DNA of 64,000 nucleotides from Cristatella mucedo (taxonomy: Eukaryota > Bryozoa > Phylactolaemata > Cristatellidae). The stretch covers positions 2,062,501 to 2,126,500 of the forward strand of contig WPIO01000012.1 of assembly GCA_009760855.2 (NCBI GenBank), in the 5' to 3' direction. Below the pieces are notes generated by a model. It had not been told where the DNA came from and ran no database searches. It saw only the letters and a list, made by a program, of their open reading frames with translations. The position numbers and the translations under genes are program-made. Positions 40,791 through 52,740 of this stretch are shown in pieces (the stretch's first letter is position 1; each line of letters opens with the position of its first letter).

Positions 40791-42054
40791 ACCCATCGAT
40801 GAGTGACAGTCCGGAAGCGGAAGTCCGAAGGAGTTTCCCAAATACTTGGTAACAAATTCCTACGGAGCTCCAATTCCGTCGGCCTCACTTTGCTTGAAAT
40901 TATTTTACAAATAAAGAAGAAGCTACTGTAATAAGGGATCTTAATTTCTCAAAACACTTGGAATCTAGCCAGACCTTTTGACTGGTGTTTGACCTGATTT
41001 TAGCTGATTGCAGCTCCTGAGGAACGCAGATTTTACCAAACAAAGCCTGCATACCAGAAATATGGCGAGATCATTTTCTCCACAAAACGCGAAGAATAGA
41101 GGTTGAAAGGGACTGGTGTGATGCCGCTCGCTGGTCTTCATTACCAACTTACTAAACCTGCAGATATTGTAGAGCATGTATGCATCGACGGATTGGTGCT
41201 ATAGAATAGAGCACAGCTGAGATTGTTGCAAAAATAGTAGACAAAAAGCTTTAGCTGCACTGTCAACGGTGGGCTGGTAAGAAAGTTGGGATTTCCTCTG
41301 TTTACCTTTTCTTTCCTCCTTAAGCAATGACTGCAATTACTTTCATGACTGACAGTTCATCTCGTATTACGATGACTTCGTGCGATGGTACAATGGTATA
41401 AATCGTTTGGCTCAAAAAACACCCAAGTCGAAACCAATTTTCCTACAGACGCATTCAAGCCCCGCCTGAACAGCAAACTTACTAACTTACAAGGTTTGAG
41501 TGCAAAAGAAAGCTGGCAATTTTCAATGCACTAGCACAGAATGCACCAACTGACAGCGACACCTCGGACACGGGAAAAGGGAAGCAGGCTCAGGGCTCTC
41601 GCTTACGTCTTGGATCGACCCCAACGCAACCAGCCGGGGGTGACAGCTCGGAGGCAGCTCTCCAATCTTACTATTATTTCCTGCCTCTGGCAACATTGCG
41701 TAGTGTACTCCCCTCGGCTAAATCCTATTGAAAAGCCCCACTCTCGTTGATCTGGAGGCCTCGAGTATTTCTCCGTACTTCACAGTCTCTGTGCGGCGGC
41801 TCAGCCGTTCCCGGCCGAGCTGTTGCTGCAACCGAGCTACAGCTAACAGTCTGACACAGTCTGACCTTCTGCATGAATGAACGGACACAAGTCATGAATG
41901 GACGGACACAACGGACACAGGTAAAAATGGAAGAGCGACGAAGTCGTGATGCGGACATTAAGCGAGCTGGGCAAGAGGAATAGCTAGGAACAGGCATCAC
42001 CGAAACCATCACGCAGAATGCCCGGTGGAGTGCACAGTGCCACTACCACATGCC
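40791..42054. other. No gene recognised
   Basis: Unique sequence. A plus-strand YSPRLNPIE string at about 41710-41736 resembles the YSPDLNPIE motif of Tc1/mariner transposases, but nothing else around it supports one. A short ACGGACACA duplication lies near 41880-41920. Confidence 0.35.
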
Positions 42055-42157
42055 GCGCTTTTTGGCTCAGTGTTTGAGGTGCTCGCCCCGGCGGAGGTCA
42101 AGGTATATGTACTTTATGGTCGAAGTCGTGGGCTTGAGCCCGGTGGCATATATGAAA
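42055..42157 (+). mobile_element. SINE B copy
   Basis: Head TTTTTGGCTCAGTGTTTGAG..GGTGCTCGCCCCGGC (A box) and B box GTCGTGGGCTTGAGCC, then TATATGAAAAGAAGTAATAA. The L2-like tail seen in other copies is missing or replaced by the adjoining L2 tail at 42166. Confidence 0.6.
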
Positions 42158-42165
42158 AGAAGTAA

Positions 42166-44148
42166 TAACAATAATTATAATAATGCACTTGATAAAGCGC
42201 CCTCAGAGAACTCAATCTCTTTCTAGGCGCTTTACATTTGCTGCAAAAGGAAACGTGATTGAATGGTGAGTAATATCAAGCTTGAAAAACGAACAAGATG
42301 AAAAAACATGGTTATGGGTGACATGCACAGGGTCAGCATGCAAATTTGGTTAGTGGCAGCATGCACAGTGTCAGCACCCATAAACGCCTGAAGGACGAAT
42401 CACGGGGACCCACTAAATGCTGTCCTAAATAGGTGTGTTTTTACGTTCTTTTTAAATGTGGTCAAGTCAGGGGATGTTCTGACGCAAGTCGGGAGGGAGT
42501 TCCAGGCTTTGGGAGCATGCCCACTAAATGCACGGTCTCCGCAGAATTTGAGGTTTGTTCGAGGTATTGGTAAACTGTTGGATTCCGAAAAGCGGGTGGT
42601 ATGATACTTGGCCTGGAGGGACAGAAGATTTGAGAGATAGGCTGGAGCCATAGAATGAAGTGACCTAAAAGTGAGCGACAAAAGCTTGAAATCGATCCAT
42701 TGCTTGACTGGGAGCCAGTGCAGGTCAGCGAGAAGTCGTGTGATGTGGCAACTGCGATGCTCATGACAGACAAGCCTAGCTGCAGAGTTTTGTACCAGCT
42801 GTAATCGCCTGACCTCACATGCCGGTAGGCCAGCAAGCCGTGAGTTACAGATGTCAAGACGGGATGTTAAAAACGTATGGACCAACTTAGATGTGACATC
42901 CTTATCCGAACAAGCCCAAATTTTAGCAATTTTATGCAGCTGAAAGTAGGCAGACTTGACTGTGGAGCTGATGTGGTCATCTAACGAGAGGTCACTTTGG
43001 AACGTGACACCTAGATTTCGAGCTGATTCAACTGAAGATATGCTGGCACAGCCAATTTTGAGTGTCAGCCTTTACAATTTCTGAATCGCACTGGCTTTGC
43101 CCATAACTAGTAAGTTAGTTCTATCGTCGTTTAGTCTTAGAAAATTTGCTGCCATCCATGTGTGAATGGCATCAATACATGCTGCAAGTGAGTTGAGATA
43201 ATTCGAGGTGCTCGAAGGCTGGGAGGTATCAAAGCAAAGGTACAACTGAGTGTCATCCGCATAGAAGTGAAAGCCTAGATTGTGCCCTGCAATCATATCA
43301 GCATGAGGGAGAGTATAAGCCATGAAAAAAACCTGACGTAGCACGGAGCCTTAGATTAATAATAATAATAATAATGCACTTGATAAAGCGCCCTCAGATA
43401 ACTTAATCTCTTTCTAGGTGCTTTACATTTGCTGCAAAGGGAAATGCAATTGAATGGTAAGTAAAATCATGCTTGAAAAACAAATAAAATGAATAATATG
43501 GTTTTGGGATGACATGCACAGGGTCAGCATGCATAAGCACATCAAGGACGATTCACAAGGACCCACTAAATGCTGTCCCAAATAGGTGTGTTTTTAAGTT
43601 CCTTTTAAACGTGGTCAGGTCAGGGGATGTTCTGACGCAGGTCGGGAGGGAGTTCCAGGCTTTTGGAGCATACGAACTAAATGCACGGTCTCCAAAGGAT
43701 TTAAGGTTTGTACGAGGTATTTGTAGACTGTTGGATTCCGAAAAGCGAGTGGTACGATGCTTGGCCTTATGGGTTAGTATACCTGAGAGCCTTGAGGTAC
43801 CTCATATTTCAGAGGTACCTCGGATGATCTTTGTCCATTCACGTCAATACTCTGGAGTCTTCCACTGAGATTTGACCTGAGCCATTGCAGATCAGTGCCA
43901 GTGATGCCCAGGCAAGATGAGAGGCGCTCTAGAAGAACTTTGTGATCGATAGTATCAAAAGCTGCCGAACGATCGAGCACAACAAGCAATGACACTCTAC
44001 CTATGTCTGCATTTCTAAGTAGGTCGTTTTACACCCTAAGCAATGCTGACTCTGTGGAGTGACTAGCTGTAAAGCCACACTGGAACTTACTAGCAAGGTT
44101 TGAAGTTTCAATATATGAGTTCAGCTGGTCCGCTGCGACCCGTTTCAG
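42166..44148 (-). mobile_element. L2-like LINE copy interrupted by a nested L2
   Basis: One element in two parts: 42166-43352 (AAT tail, 3' UTR, C-terminus, RT through FHFYADDTQLYL and the VLRQVFFMAYTLP strand) and 43787-44148 (the upstream RT blocks [27 protein letters not shown] and VPLKYEVPQGS). Across the interruption the VPQGS | VL junction is restored, showing that the 434 bases between are a later insertion. The ancestral frame has several point defects. 5'-truncated at about 44148. Confidence 0.88.
43353..43786 (-). mobile_element. Nested 5'-truncated L2 insertion
   Basis: A 434-base copy of the L2 3' end, from (AAT)n through the 3' UTR to the C-terminal coding block. It is inserted in the older copy and flanked by a 7-base direct repeat GAGCCTT at 43346-43352 and 43787-43793. 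The repeat is a target-site duplication. Confidence 0.88.
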
Positions 44149-44149
44149 C

Positions 44150-44287
44150 TATACTAGCTGACTTTTATGCCTAGCTGACTTGTATGCCTCTTTTTGTATA
44201 GCAGTAGAAGGGTCTTAAAGGCTATCACTATTGCTTGTAGCGAAAAAAGGATCGTCCATAGGCAGGATTCAAATCCAAGAGCCCGGC

Positions 44288-44290
<3 letters not shown>
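44150..44290 (-). mobile_element. SINE A fragment
   Basis: Contains the body CTATCACTATTGCTTGTAGC and the B-box relic GGATTTGAATCC on the minus strand. The 5' tRNA head is cut off at the following TA/TG array. The left end carries a small duplication of TAGCTGACTT. Confidence 0.65.
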
Positions 44291-44292
<2 letters not shown>

Positions 44293-44366
<74 letters not shown>

Positions 44367-44411
44367 TGCTTGCGTGCGTGCATGTGTGTGTGCGTGCGCG
44401 TGTGCGTTAGT
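44293..44411. repeat. (TA)n(TG)n(CG) microsatellite
   Basis: TA run, then TG run, then GCGTGC-type interruptions. Same layout as the array at 2941. Confidence 0.95.
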
Positions 44412-44632
44412 GAGCCATTTTTGTGACATCTGTGCTGGAATTAATTAGCTCCAAGAGCTAATCAATTACATTGAAAGTAAGCATGTCGACATGTCTTTCA
44501 GCGAAAACATGGACTGATCTCTAGATCTCGATATGTGAAGCTCTTCTCTGAACATACAGAAAGAGAGAGACCCTCTCTATCTATCGCTCTCTCTCTCTCT
44601 CTCTCTCTCGCTCATTCCCCATATCTCACTGC

Positions 44633-45623
<991 letters not shown>

Positions 45624-46551
45624 ATGCCTCGAAAGTGCGTTAATAAGGGGGGTGGGGGCAAACTTTGCTGTAATTGTGGAGAAGTGACCGTTGCCTACCA
45701 GAAGAAAAATATCACCTCTCAAGTGAAAAGGTATATCATCTTGACTTTGAATGCAAGGTTGGTGACAAATACAAGCCCTGGGCCCACGCATATATGCTGT
45801 TCTACATGTACAATACAGCTTCCACAGTTGTTGAATGGCAAAAGACCAACAATGCCGTTTGCAGTTCCCATGGTGTGGAAAGAGCCAATCAATCACAAGA
45901 ATAGTCTACCCAAGCATTCCGTCTGCATTGAGACAAGTTACACGTGGTGAGGGACTTCTTATTACGGAACCTCCAGCAGAATACTCTCTTAATTCATCTA
46001 ATTAGGACAAGGGTGAGCCGACCTGCTCTTCTCTTGGTACGCCAGCATGCAATGATCCCAATTTCCATTGTGGTGCACCATAAACCCCACGCAGACAGAA
46101 CTGAATCACCTGAATGTTTGGGATTTGGACTTATCCAAGAACAATGCAGTGTTGCTAAGATCCAGAATCCAATAATGGAATCTTCTCGACGAAGATGTCA
46201 CAATTACTTCATACCAGCACTTTGACCCCTTCTTCAGAAAGGAAAGTAGTCTAATAATCTCTTCCGATGTTGAGGACCTCGTGAACGCCTTACAAATAAC
46301 TCATGACCCACAAGAATGAAGACTATTTTTAGACTCCTCGAAGCTGAGTTTTAAGGCTATGATTTTGTGCAATGGAAACCGTCTTCAATCTATTACAGTA
46401 GAGCATGCTGTCCATATGAAAGAGACATGCGATAACTTAAAGCAGCTACTGAATGCGATTAAATACAACAAATACAGCTGGCACCTCTGTGGTGATTTGA
46501 AGGTAGTTGGCCCTTTAATGAGACTTCAAAAAGGATATAAAAAATACATGC

Positions 46552-46854
46552 CTCTGACCTGACCACATTTAAAAGGATCTTAAAAACACACCTATTTAGG
46601 ACAGCATTTAGTGGGTCCCTGTGATTCGCCCTTCACGTGCTATGCGTGCTGACACTGTGCATGCTGCCACTAACCACATTTGCATGCTGACCCTGTGCAT
46701 GTCACCCATAACCAAGGTATTCATCTTGTTTGTTTTTCAAGCATGATTTTACTTACCATTTAATTGCATTTCCCTTTGCAGCAAATGTAAAGCGCCTAGA
46801 AAGAGATTGAGTTCTCTGGGGGCGCTTTATCGAGTACATTATTATTATTATTAT
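46552..46854 (+). mobile_element. 5'-truncated L2 inserted in the pseudogene
   Basis: A 303-base copy: the last coding codons (PDLTTFKRILKTHLFRTAF), 3' UTR, conserved 3' hairpin region (AAAGCGCCTAGAAAGAGATT) and (ATT)n tail. It is flanked by a 7-base target duplication TACATGC at 46545-46551 and 46855-46861. The pseudogene frame continues across it: KKYM before, YMRFLYEWDS after. Confidence 0.9.
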
Positions 46855-47008
46855 TACATGCGTTTCTTATATGAGTGGGATAGCCTAGAAAGGGAATTGC
46901 ACTAGTTGCGGAAGGAATGGACTCACTGAAAAAACGTAGCAGTTGGAGAGAAGAATATCCAGCATCCAGCTCTGGTCGAGGCTCGCAAAATCCTGCTACC
47001 GCTCCATC

Positions 47009-47155
47009 ACATCAGACTTCACATCAGACTCCATCACATCAGACTTCACATCAGACTCCATCACATCAGACTTCACATCAGACTCCATCACATCAGACTT
47101 CACATCAGACTCCATCACATCAGACTTCACATCAGACTCCATCACATCAGACTCA
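47009..47155. repeat. 27-base minisatellite inside the pseudogene
   Basis: ACATCAGACTTC + ACATCAGACTCCATC repeated with a 27-base period, starting at 47009, 47036, 47063, 47090 and 47117, plus a partial unit. It lies where the family reads LPPLHIKL..., between ARKILLPLHH and MKSFVK, so it looks like an in-frame expansion of that codon stretch. Confidence 0.93.
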
Positions 47156-47472
47156 TCAGGTTCGATGAAGAGCTTCGTGAAAGTATGGCTTCCAGTCTTC
47201 GCCAGCTTTCCGATACCCGCATGACAGATTCCCTCGACTCAGCGAAGCGAAGAGGGAGTTTTCTGTGGGTCTTCAGATCCGATAGCAAAGATCGAAGATG
47301 ATCGGTTCAACAACTTGCTGTAGGGTGATGCGAAACACGCACGGAATGCTTTTCGTTTAGCGGCTTCAAACTTTCTCGGCAATATTATGGCTGAAAACTA
47401 CGAGGAGCTAGTAGAAGACACGCTGAGGCAGCATAAGAAACTTGGCTGCAATATGTCTCTACAGATACACTT

Positions 47473-47619
47473 ATAATATGATAATATAATTCATTTATAT
47501 AGCGCCCAAAGAGAACTTAATCTCTATCTAGGCGCTTCAAATATGCCTCGGTGCTCGAGCCCACGACCTCAGCCAGACCTTGGTCGGGGCGAGCAACTTA
47601 ACCGCTGGACCAAACCAGC
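47473..47619 (-). mobile_element. SINE B inserted in the pseudogene
   Basis: On the minus strand: A box TGGTCCAGCGGTTAAG, B-box-like GGTCGTGGGCTCGAGC, then the tail GAAGCGCCTAGATAGAGATT AAG..TTTGGGCGCTATATAAATG, which mirrors the L2 3' end. The insert is about 147 bases. Pseudogene codons SLQIH stop at 47470 and FLHSHL resumes at 47620, which fixes both edges. Any target duplication is only a few bases (CTT) and not convincing. Confidence 0.82.
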
Positions 47620-47820
47620 TTCCTTCATTCCCATTTGAATTTTTTTTGACAACTGCGAATGGTTAGTGCTGAATATGGCTAACGCTTTCATTAATATATT
47701 GCAACAATTGAACAAAGATACCAGGGAAATGGTCCACTACAATGCTGGCTGACTACTGCTGGACGCTCCTCCGAAATGCTCCCGAAGCTGTACAAGAGAC
47801 AGGCGAATACATCTAAGAAA

Positions 47821-50321
47821 TAGTCTATAAATTTATCTTCACGGGTATTACCAAAGACCTACTACTATTGGCATGAATTTCGTGATGCACACCTTGATTT
47901 TCTTGCAGGTCGTACAAAATCAGAGCCAATTTTGCACTTTGACTCATATTTGTGTTGAGCACATACAAATATACAAATTGAGAAGACGAATCCCTCCAGG
48001 ATTTTTCAAGCATCCTGTCGATTGCATGATCAAAGAGCGAGGCACTGTGTAAACGGCAATACAATGCAAGCGTGAGGTGTTACAATAAAGACATTTTGAA
48101 AAACAGCCCGTCTTCAATAGGGCTATTTTGGCTGTGCAACTTTCAATGGAAATACGAGTCGTCCAGCAATTAAGAACTGCTACTCCTGAGTCCACTACTC
48201 CCTACTACAACTGAGCATTACTAATCCTACTACTTCCTGTTCCACTGAACAGAAGCGTCTGCTGGACTTAATATAGTCACCGCTTGTAATGTTTTAACGA
48301 AAGGAATCACTTTCGTCTAGTAATTTATCCTGGCTTACCCCTAGAAGCAATGTTTCGCCATGGTTTCGCGACCATCTGGAAAGTATTAATCTAAATTTAA
48401 CCAAAATCATTTGTCTTTTCTTGCTTAGTCCAAATGCATACACCAAAAATCAAGCTAATTAAAGAAAAAGAATCTGTCGCCTGTTGACAAAATTTTGCAT
48501 CGCTGTTGTTACTAGCAATAAATTGTAAATGCGCTAGCTTTTATTCATTTGGGGGATGAGATTTCCCTGAAAGCTAGCATTAATAAATTTTTGAAACGTG
48601 TAATCGAAGGATCCCAATGCTCAAACCCTGTATACAAAATTCGACTACGAAGGAAATCGCAATATCTCTCTCGCCTCCTGCAGGTCTCAGCTTACTTGGT
48701 AAACTTTTTCATTAGATATCTCACAAATCCTATGAAGGATTTTTCTCTTCTCAGTTGACAGTTGACAGTTTTTTCTCTTCTCAGTTGACCGCAGGCGATT
48801 GATCCGCACTCCCAGCCACTAGAGGGCTAGGAAAAACAACTTCCTAATGAGCACTCCGTGGGTATTGTCACTAAGCCATGGGATCGGTGCGTTCTGCCCT
48901 CTGCAGTGAATAAGTTAATCTGAATTACTCTTATTTGGCAGTGATGTAGTATGCTCCATTAGGTTACCCTGAAAATTGAAGAGGCTAATTAGTTGTACAA
49001 GATATTCATGGGTACTGAATGTTGTCTGTATGCGGTCAAGTAGTCACAAAAGTCCCACTTGCAAGACACTGCAACGTGAAATCAGTGCTTTGCCAGGAAC
49101 GAGTAATCCTAGACCGTTTCTTATCTAGGTGATGCTATATACTTGGAGACCCTGAGCTGGTGCGACAATAACAACATTAAGGTTCGAATTTCTATCTCGT
49201 CATAAACAATTGTAGCAATGTCGCTGGCTTAATACTAGGTAACCGATCTCCACTTTTGTCCTCGGGTGCAAAGCGTTTTCCTAACCTTGTATGCCTAAAA
49301 TACATTGAAAACAGCTGTGTTTTATAAGACCTGGCTTCTGCGGTGAAGACAAAAATATTTTGTAACTCGCTCTTTTTACCGTTATGCACGGACGTTAGGT
49401 TTATAGATAAGATGCATTGGACCGCAACCAGAATTCATCAAGGTTTGTCGGGAATTACAGTTTCGGGTAGCATCCATAGAATCTCTATAGTACAGCGGCT
49501 TAAAACGAACATTTTAGTTTATTTTCTTGCAGAGTGAGAGAATGATGATTTGTCATGTTTGATAGACATGACATCAAGAGGTTGCTTGTCCTTGTTGCTG
49601 TTGCTGATACATTTTACTACGGATCAACAATGTTTGAAAGATAAGCGCAAAGAAAAAGGTTGTCTCAAAGCATCTTTGAAGATGCCTTTGTGGCCCTGCA
49701 AAGCATGCTTCAGCATTCCTCTAGGGGACCAAGACAATTCGCCCTGTTGGTGAGATCATCATTGTATGTACACATTTTATATGCTCACGAAGTCAGCTTC
49801 GGATGATCGAGGTGATTCCAGCTTTAGCAGCGCTGTATTTTTACAGTCGGCGGCATCATTTATCTTTATCATTGCTGCACTCATCATCATCATCATTCAT
49901 CATTCATCATTCATCATCATTCATCGTGCACTCATTATCATCTTTATCATTGCTGCACTGCTCGCCTGCGGCTCAAGACGGCTGCAAGTTCAAGCGATGA
50001 CGTGAGAGGCGTGTGTGCACGTGCGACCGCCGCGCTCAGTCAGTCGCACGTACGTACGTACGTACGTACGTAGGCCCTACGGGAGTGCGGCAAGCGATAA
50101 ATAGCCGAATCGACAGCAGCTGGTACAGCCATTTTAAGGCTAGACCGGGGTATGACGGTAAATGAGAAAATTTAACTGATTTGTAAAGAAAATAAGCCCA
50201 AAGATACCTTAATCTCTATCCGAGTGCCTCTCGTATGCCACAGGGTGGGTTCGGCGATTATGTGCGATGCACTTCGATGTAGCAGCACTTTGCACAATAA
50301 ACGTCACACACTGCCTTCCTT
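47821..50321. other. No gene recognised
   Basis: Unique sequence. A CATCATT-type repeat occupies roughly 49882-49945. An ACGT tetranucleotide run (CGTACGTACGTACGTACGTA) sits at about 50048-50072. A 20-base duplication of TTTTTCTCTTCTCAGTTGAC lies near 48738-48789. Confidence 0.45.
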
Positions 50322-50960
50322 CAGCTGCAAAACATTGCCGAAATTTGGGTTTGCTTAGACAGAGATACTGTATCTTCCATGAATTTGTGATATCCAGTCC
50401 CGACGTCTGCAACTCACTGCTTGCTGGCCTACCGGCGTGTCCAATAAGGCGCTTTCAGTTGGGTGCACAACTCTGCAGCTAGGTTCGTCTGTCTTGAGCG
50501 TCACAGTTACAGTTGCCACATTACCTTTGTTCTCGCAGACCTGCATTGGCTTCTATTCAAGTATCGTATTGACTTCAAGGTTCTGTCTCTTTCTTTTATG
50601 TCCCTTCATTATTTGGCTCTAACCTACCTATCAGAACTACTCCCCCGCTCGGCCAAGAATCATACAATCCTCCATTCTGACTCGGATCGTTTGCTATACC
50701 TCGTACGAACCTCACAACTTTTGGGGACCGTACCTTTAGCTGGTATTCTCCCAAAGCCTGGAACTCACGACCAAAACCCATCACAACGTCCCCTGACATG
50801 ACGACATGTAAAAAGAAGCTGAAAATGCACCTGCTTATTGCGGCTTTAAGTGGGTCTTTGTGATTCGTTCTTCGTGTCCATATGCCTGCTTACATTGTGC
50901 CTGCTACTTACTGATGTTACACCAATCATTTGGTAATTCTTTCTATACAGCATCTGTATA
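50322..50960 (+). mobile_element. L2-like LINE 3' copy
   Basis: Begins at CAGCTGCAAAACATTGCCGA (family: QLHNIAKIRACLDKD), passes through QLCS/NSAARFVC, ADLHWLLFKYRIDFKVLSL and YLALTYLSELLP, and ends in a diverged 3' UTR. The frame is broken in several places. The terminal hairpin region is not clear, so the right end is approximate. Confidence 0.78.
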
Positions 50961-51254
50961 GAGCTAGCAGCTCCAAGAATGTGGCAGGAACCGATTGACC
51001 GACCACTCAACACCTGCTCAACTCGACCGCTACTGCTGCATGGCGAGCAATTATAAGCATCGAACTGACTAGCTGGGTACTTCCCATCATGCACCTACAC
51101 ATTCCTGCATTCCTTCATTCCTTCATCCCCAGTAATACACTGCTCTCAGCTCTCGATCCCTCCGGAGCAGAGGGATCGTCCATGTTCCAGGGGAGAGAGC
51201 AAGCAGTCAGGCAGCGAAGAAGAGCCTGCAGGTCTTGATTCCTTTTTCACAGAT
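50961..51254. other. No feature recognised
   Basis: Short unique stretch between an L2 copy and a pseudogene. Confidence 0.4.
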
Positions 51255-51946
51255 GCTTTCGGAAATAGATGGAGAGAAATCCATGCGCCCCAAGCAGAAC
51301 GACCTCACCAATCTGATCAGTGACCTTAGTCTTACAAAGTCCATGCTGAGCTTTTCTCATCTAGCCTCAAGAAGTGAAACTTAATGGATGAAAGTGTGAA
51401 AATAACATATCAGAGAGGGAGCTTAATATACTTTTTCCAGCCTCTTCATTCGGCAAGACGGGCTGTGCGTCTGCAACAATGTGGCCTGTCTATTCAAGGC
51501 TAGAAGAATCATCTGTAATACACGAGTGAATGTCTTCTATTCACCATGCCGCTTCATAACAGGAACAAGAATCCGTCTCTCCCCATGGTTCACTCGGTGC
51601 ACCTCAAAGAGGATTTGTATCAATATGCTTATAGGTGACCTGCTGTACGGCAAGTATGGATTTGAAATCATTGGTCATTTCAGAGTGATGTCCTTCCTCA
51701 TAAGCCCTCAAGACAGTTTTGTGACGTTTCCTTGACTTCTTCGCCTATGAGATAGCCGGGACATTAAGGCATACTATGACAGTTGAGACTGGCCACAGCG
51801 GACCGAGTTCTCTGTACGGAAGAGTCACATCGTCAAGCGGGAGCCTCTGGTAGACCCACGGACGGTGATAATGTCAATACTGCACATCAAGTTAGACCTC
51901 ATCAAGCGATTTGTCACTGCTCTACACAATGAGTCAGCAGCTTTCA
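51255..51946 (+). pseudogene. Second relic of the multicopy family (different subfamily)
   Basis: Translation in shifting frames gives, in order: MRPKQNDLTNLISDLSLTKS, LFIRQDGLCVCNNVACLFKA, PSLPMVHSVHLKEDL, YGFEIIGHFRVMSFL, LRL-DSRDIKAYYDS-DWPQ RTEFSVRK, and EPLVDPRTVIMSILHIKLDL then FVTALHNESAAF. These are the same blocks, in the same order, as in the 45624 pseudogene (SSDVEDLVNAL, VEHAVHMKE, CGDLKVVGPLM, EWDS, ALVEARKILLP). The residues differ throughout, so it is another subfamily, not a recent duplicate. Stops and shifts show it is dead. Confidence 0.62.
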
Positions 51947-52589
51947 GAAGCTTAGCAGCAGCTTAGCATTACTAGCTGCCTATTTCAGCTCTCGAGCCCC
52001 GGACTTGGTAAATGAAGTTTGATTGCTGAAAGTCAGAGGCAATCGCCTGCTGCAACGTGCTAGCCAATAGCCATCGCACTGCTCGTGACGATCGCTTGTT
52101 GCTAGTCATCGCATTGCTCGTGGCGATCGCCTTTTGCAACGCGTCAGCAGTAGCCATCTGGTATGTCGCAGAAATAATTTATTGCAGCTTAGAGCCAGCC
52201 ACAATCATCGTGCTGTTCATACGATGCTCGGTTGGTTCGGCTCCTGGTCAGACGGCGGTACTATGCATCTCTCAGCACCACTCACAGCTCTCTGGCTGCG
52301 GGTGCCAGTGCGCTAGATCCCGTGCGTGCACGACAGCCGGGGTGAGTGCAGTCTGTGTGTCGCTGATACATTCGAAAAGCACACTCTGCCGACTCTTCGA
52401 TCATAAGTGCAACAAGTGGCACGGGTGTAGCTACGGAAGACTTGCTAGCCACGGCAAAGCGTACAGTGGGGATAGGAGCCGCGTGTGCATTCTGGATGTT
52501 GGAGCTAGAAGTTCGGCTATGCGCACTCTCTGTTTCCAATGAGCCACTGCGGAACTCAGCTGCAAAGCGCAGAGTCGCGAGAAGAAGCG
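51947..52589. other. No gene supported
   Basis: GC-richer sequence with several overlapping frames up to 161 codons, but no domain I recognise. A roughly 35-base imperfect tandem duplication around CATCGCACTGCTCGTGACGA lies at 52072-52141. Confidence 0.35.
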
Positions 52590-52740
52590 CCCAGAGCGAG
52601 ATCCGACAGGTGAGCAGTAGCGGCGAGATCCGACAGGCGAGCAGAGAGATCGAGCTCCGACAGGCAAGCAGAGGGTGCGAGTTTTGACAAGTAAGCAGAG
52701 GGGCGCGTGCTCCGAGAAAGCGAGCAGAGGGCGAGAATTT
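52590..52740. repeat. Degenerate tandem repeat, about 26-30-base units
   Basis: Recurring GCGAGATCCGACAGG-(T/C)GAGCAG and AGCTCCGACAGGCAAGCAGA units of uneven spacing, open in more than one frame. Confidence 0.65.

Larger units (their letters stand above)
45624..47820 (+). pseudogene. Decayed copy of an uncharacterised multicopy protein family
   Basis: Several frames together spell a protein family I recall as a widespread, unnamed multicopy family in invertebrate genomes; function unknown. In order: MPRKC and KLCCNCGEVTVA (a CxxC-G-E start), WAHAYML / PHICCSTC, MPFAVPMVWKEP, PSIPSAL..GEGL, EWRLFLDSSKLSFKA with Trp as TGA, HAVHMKETCDNLKQLL, LCGDLKVVGPLM. After an L2 insertion: FLYEWDS, KNIQHPALVEARKILLP. 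After a minisatellite: MKSFVK and NFLGNIMAENYEELVED, LGCNMSLQIH. After a SINE: FLHSHLNFF, then FHQYIATIEQRYQGKW and MLADYCWTL. Multiple frameshifts and stops mean it is dead. The family assignment is from memory; the internal order is seen. Confidence 0.7.
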
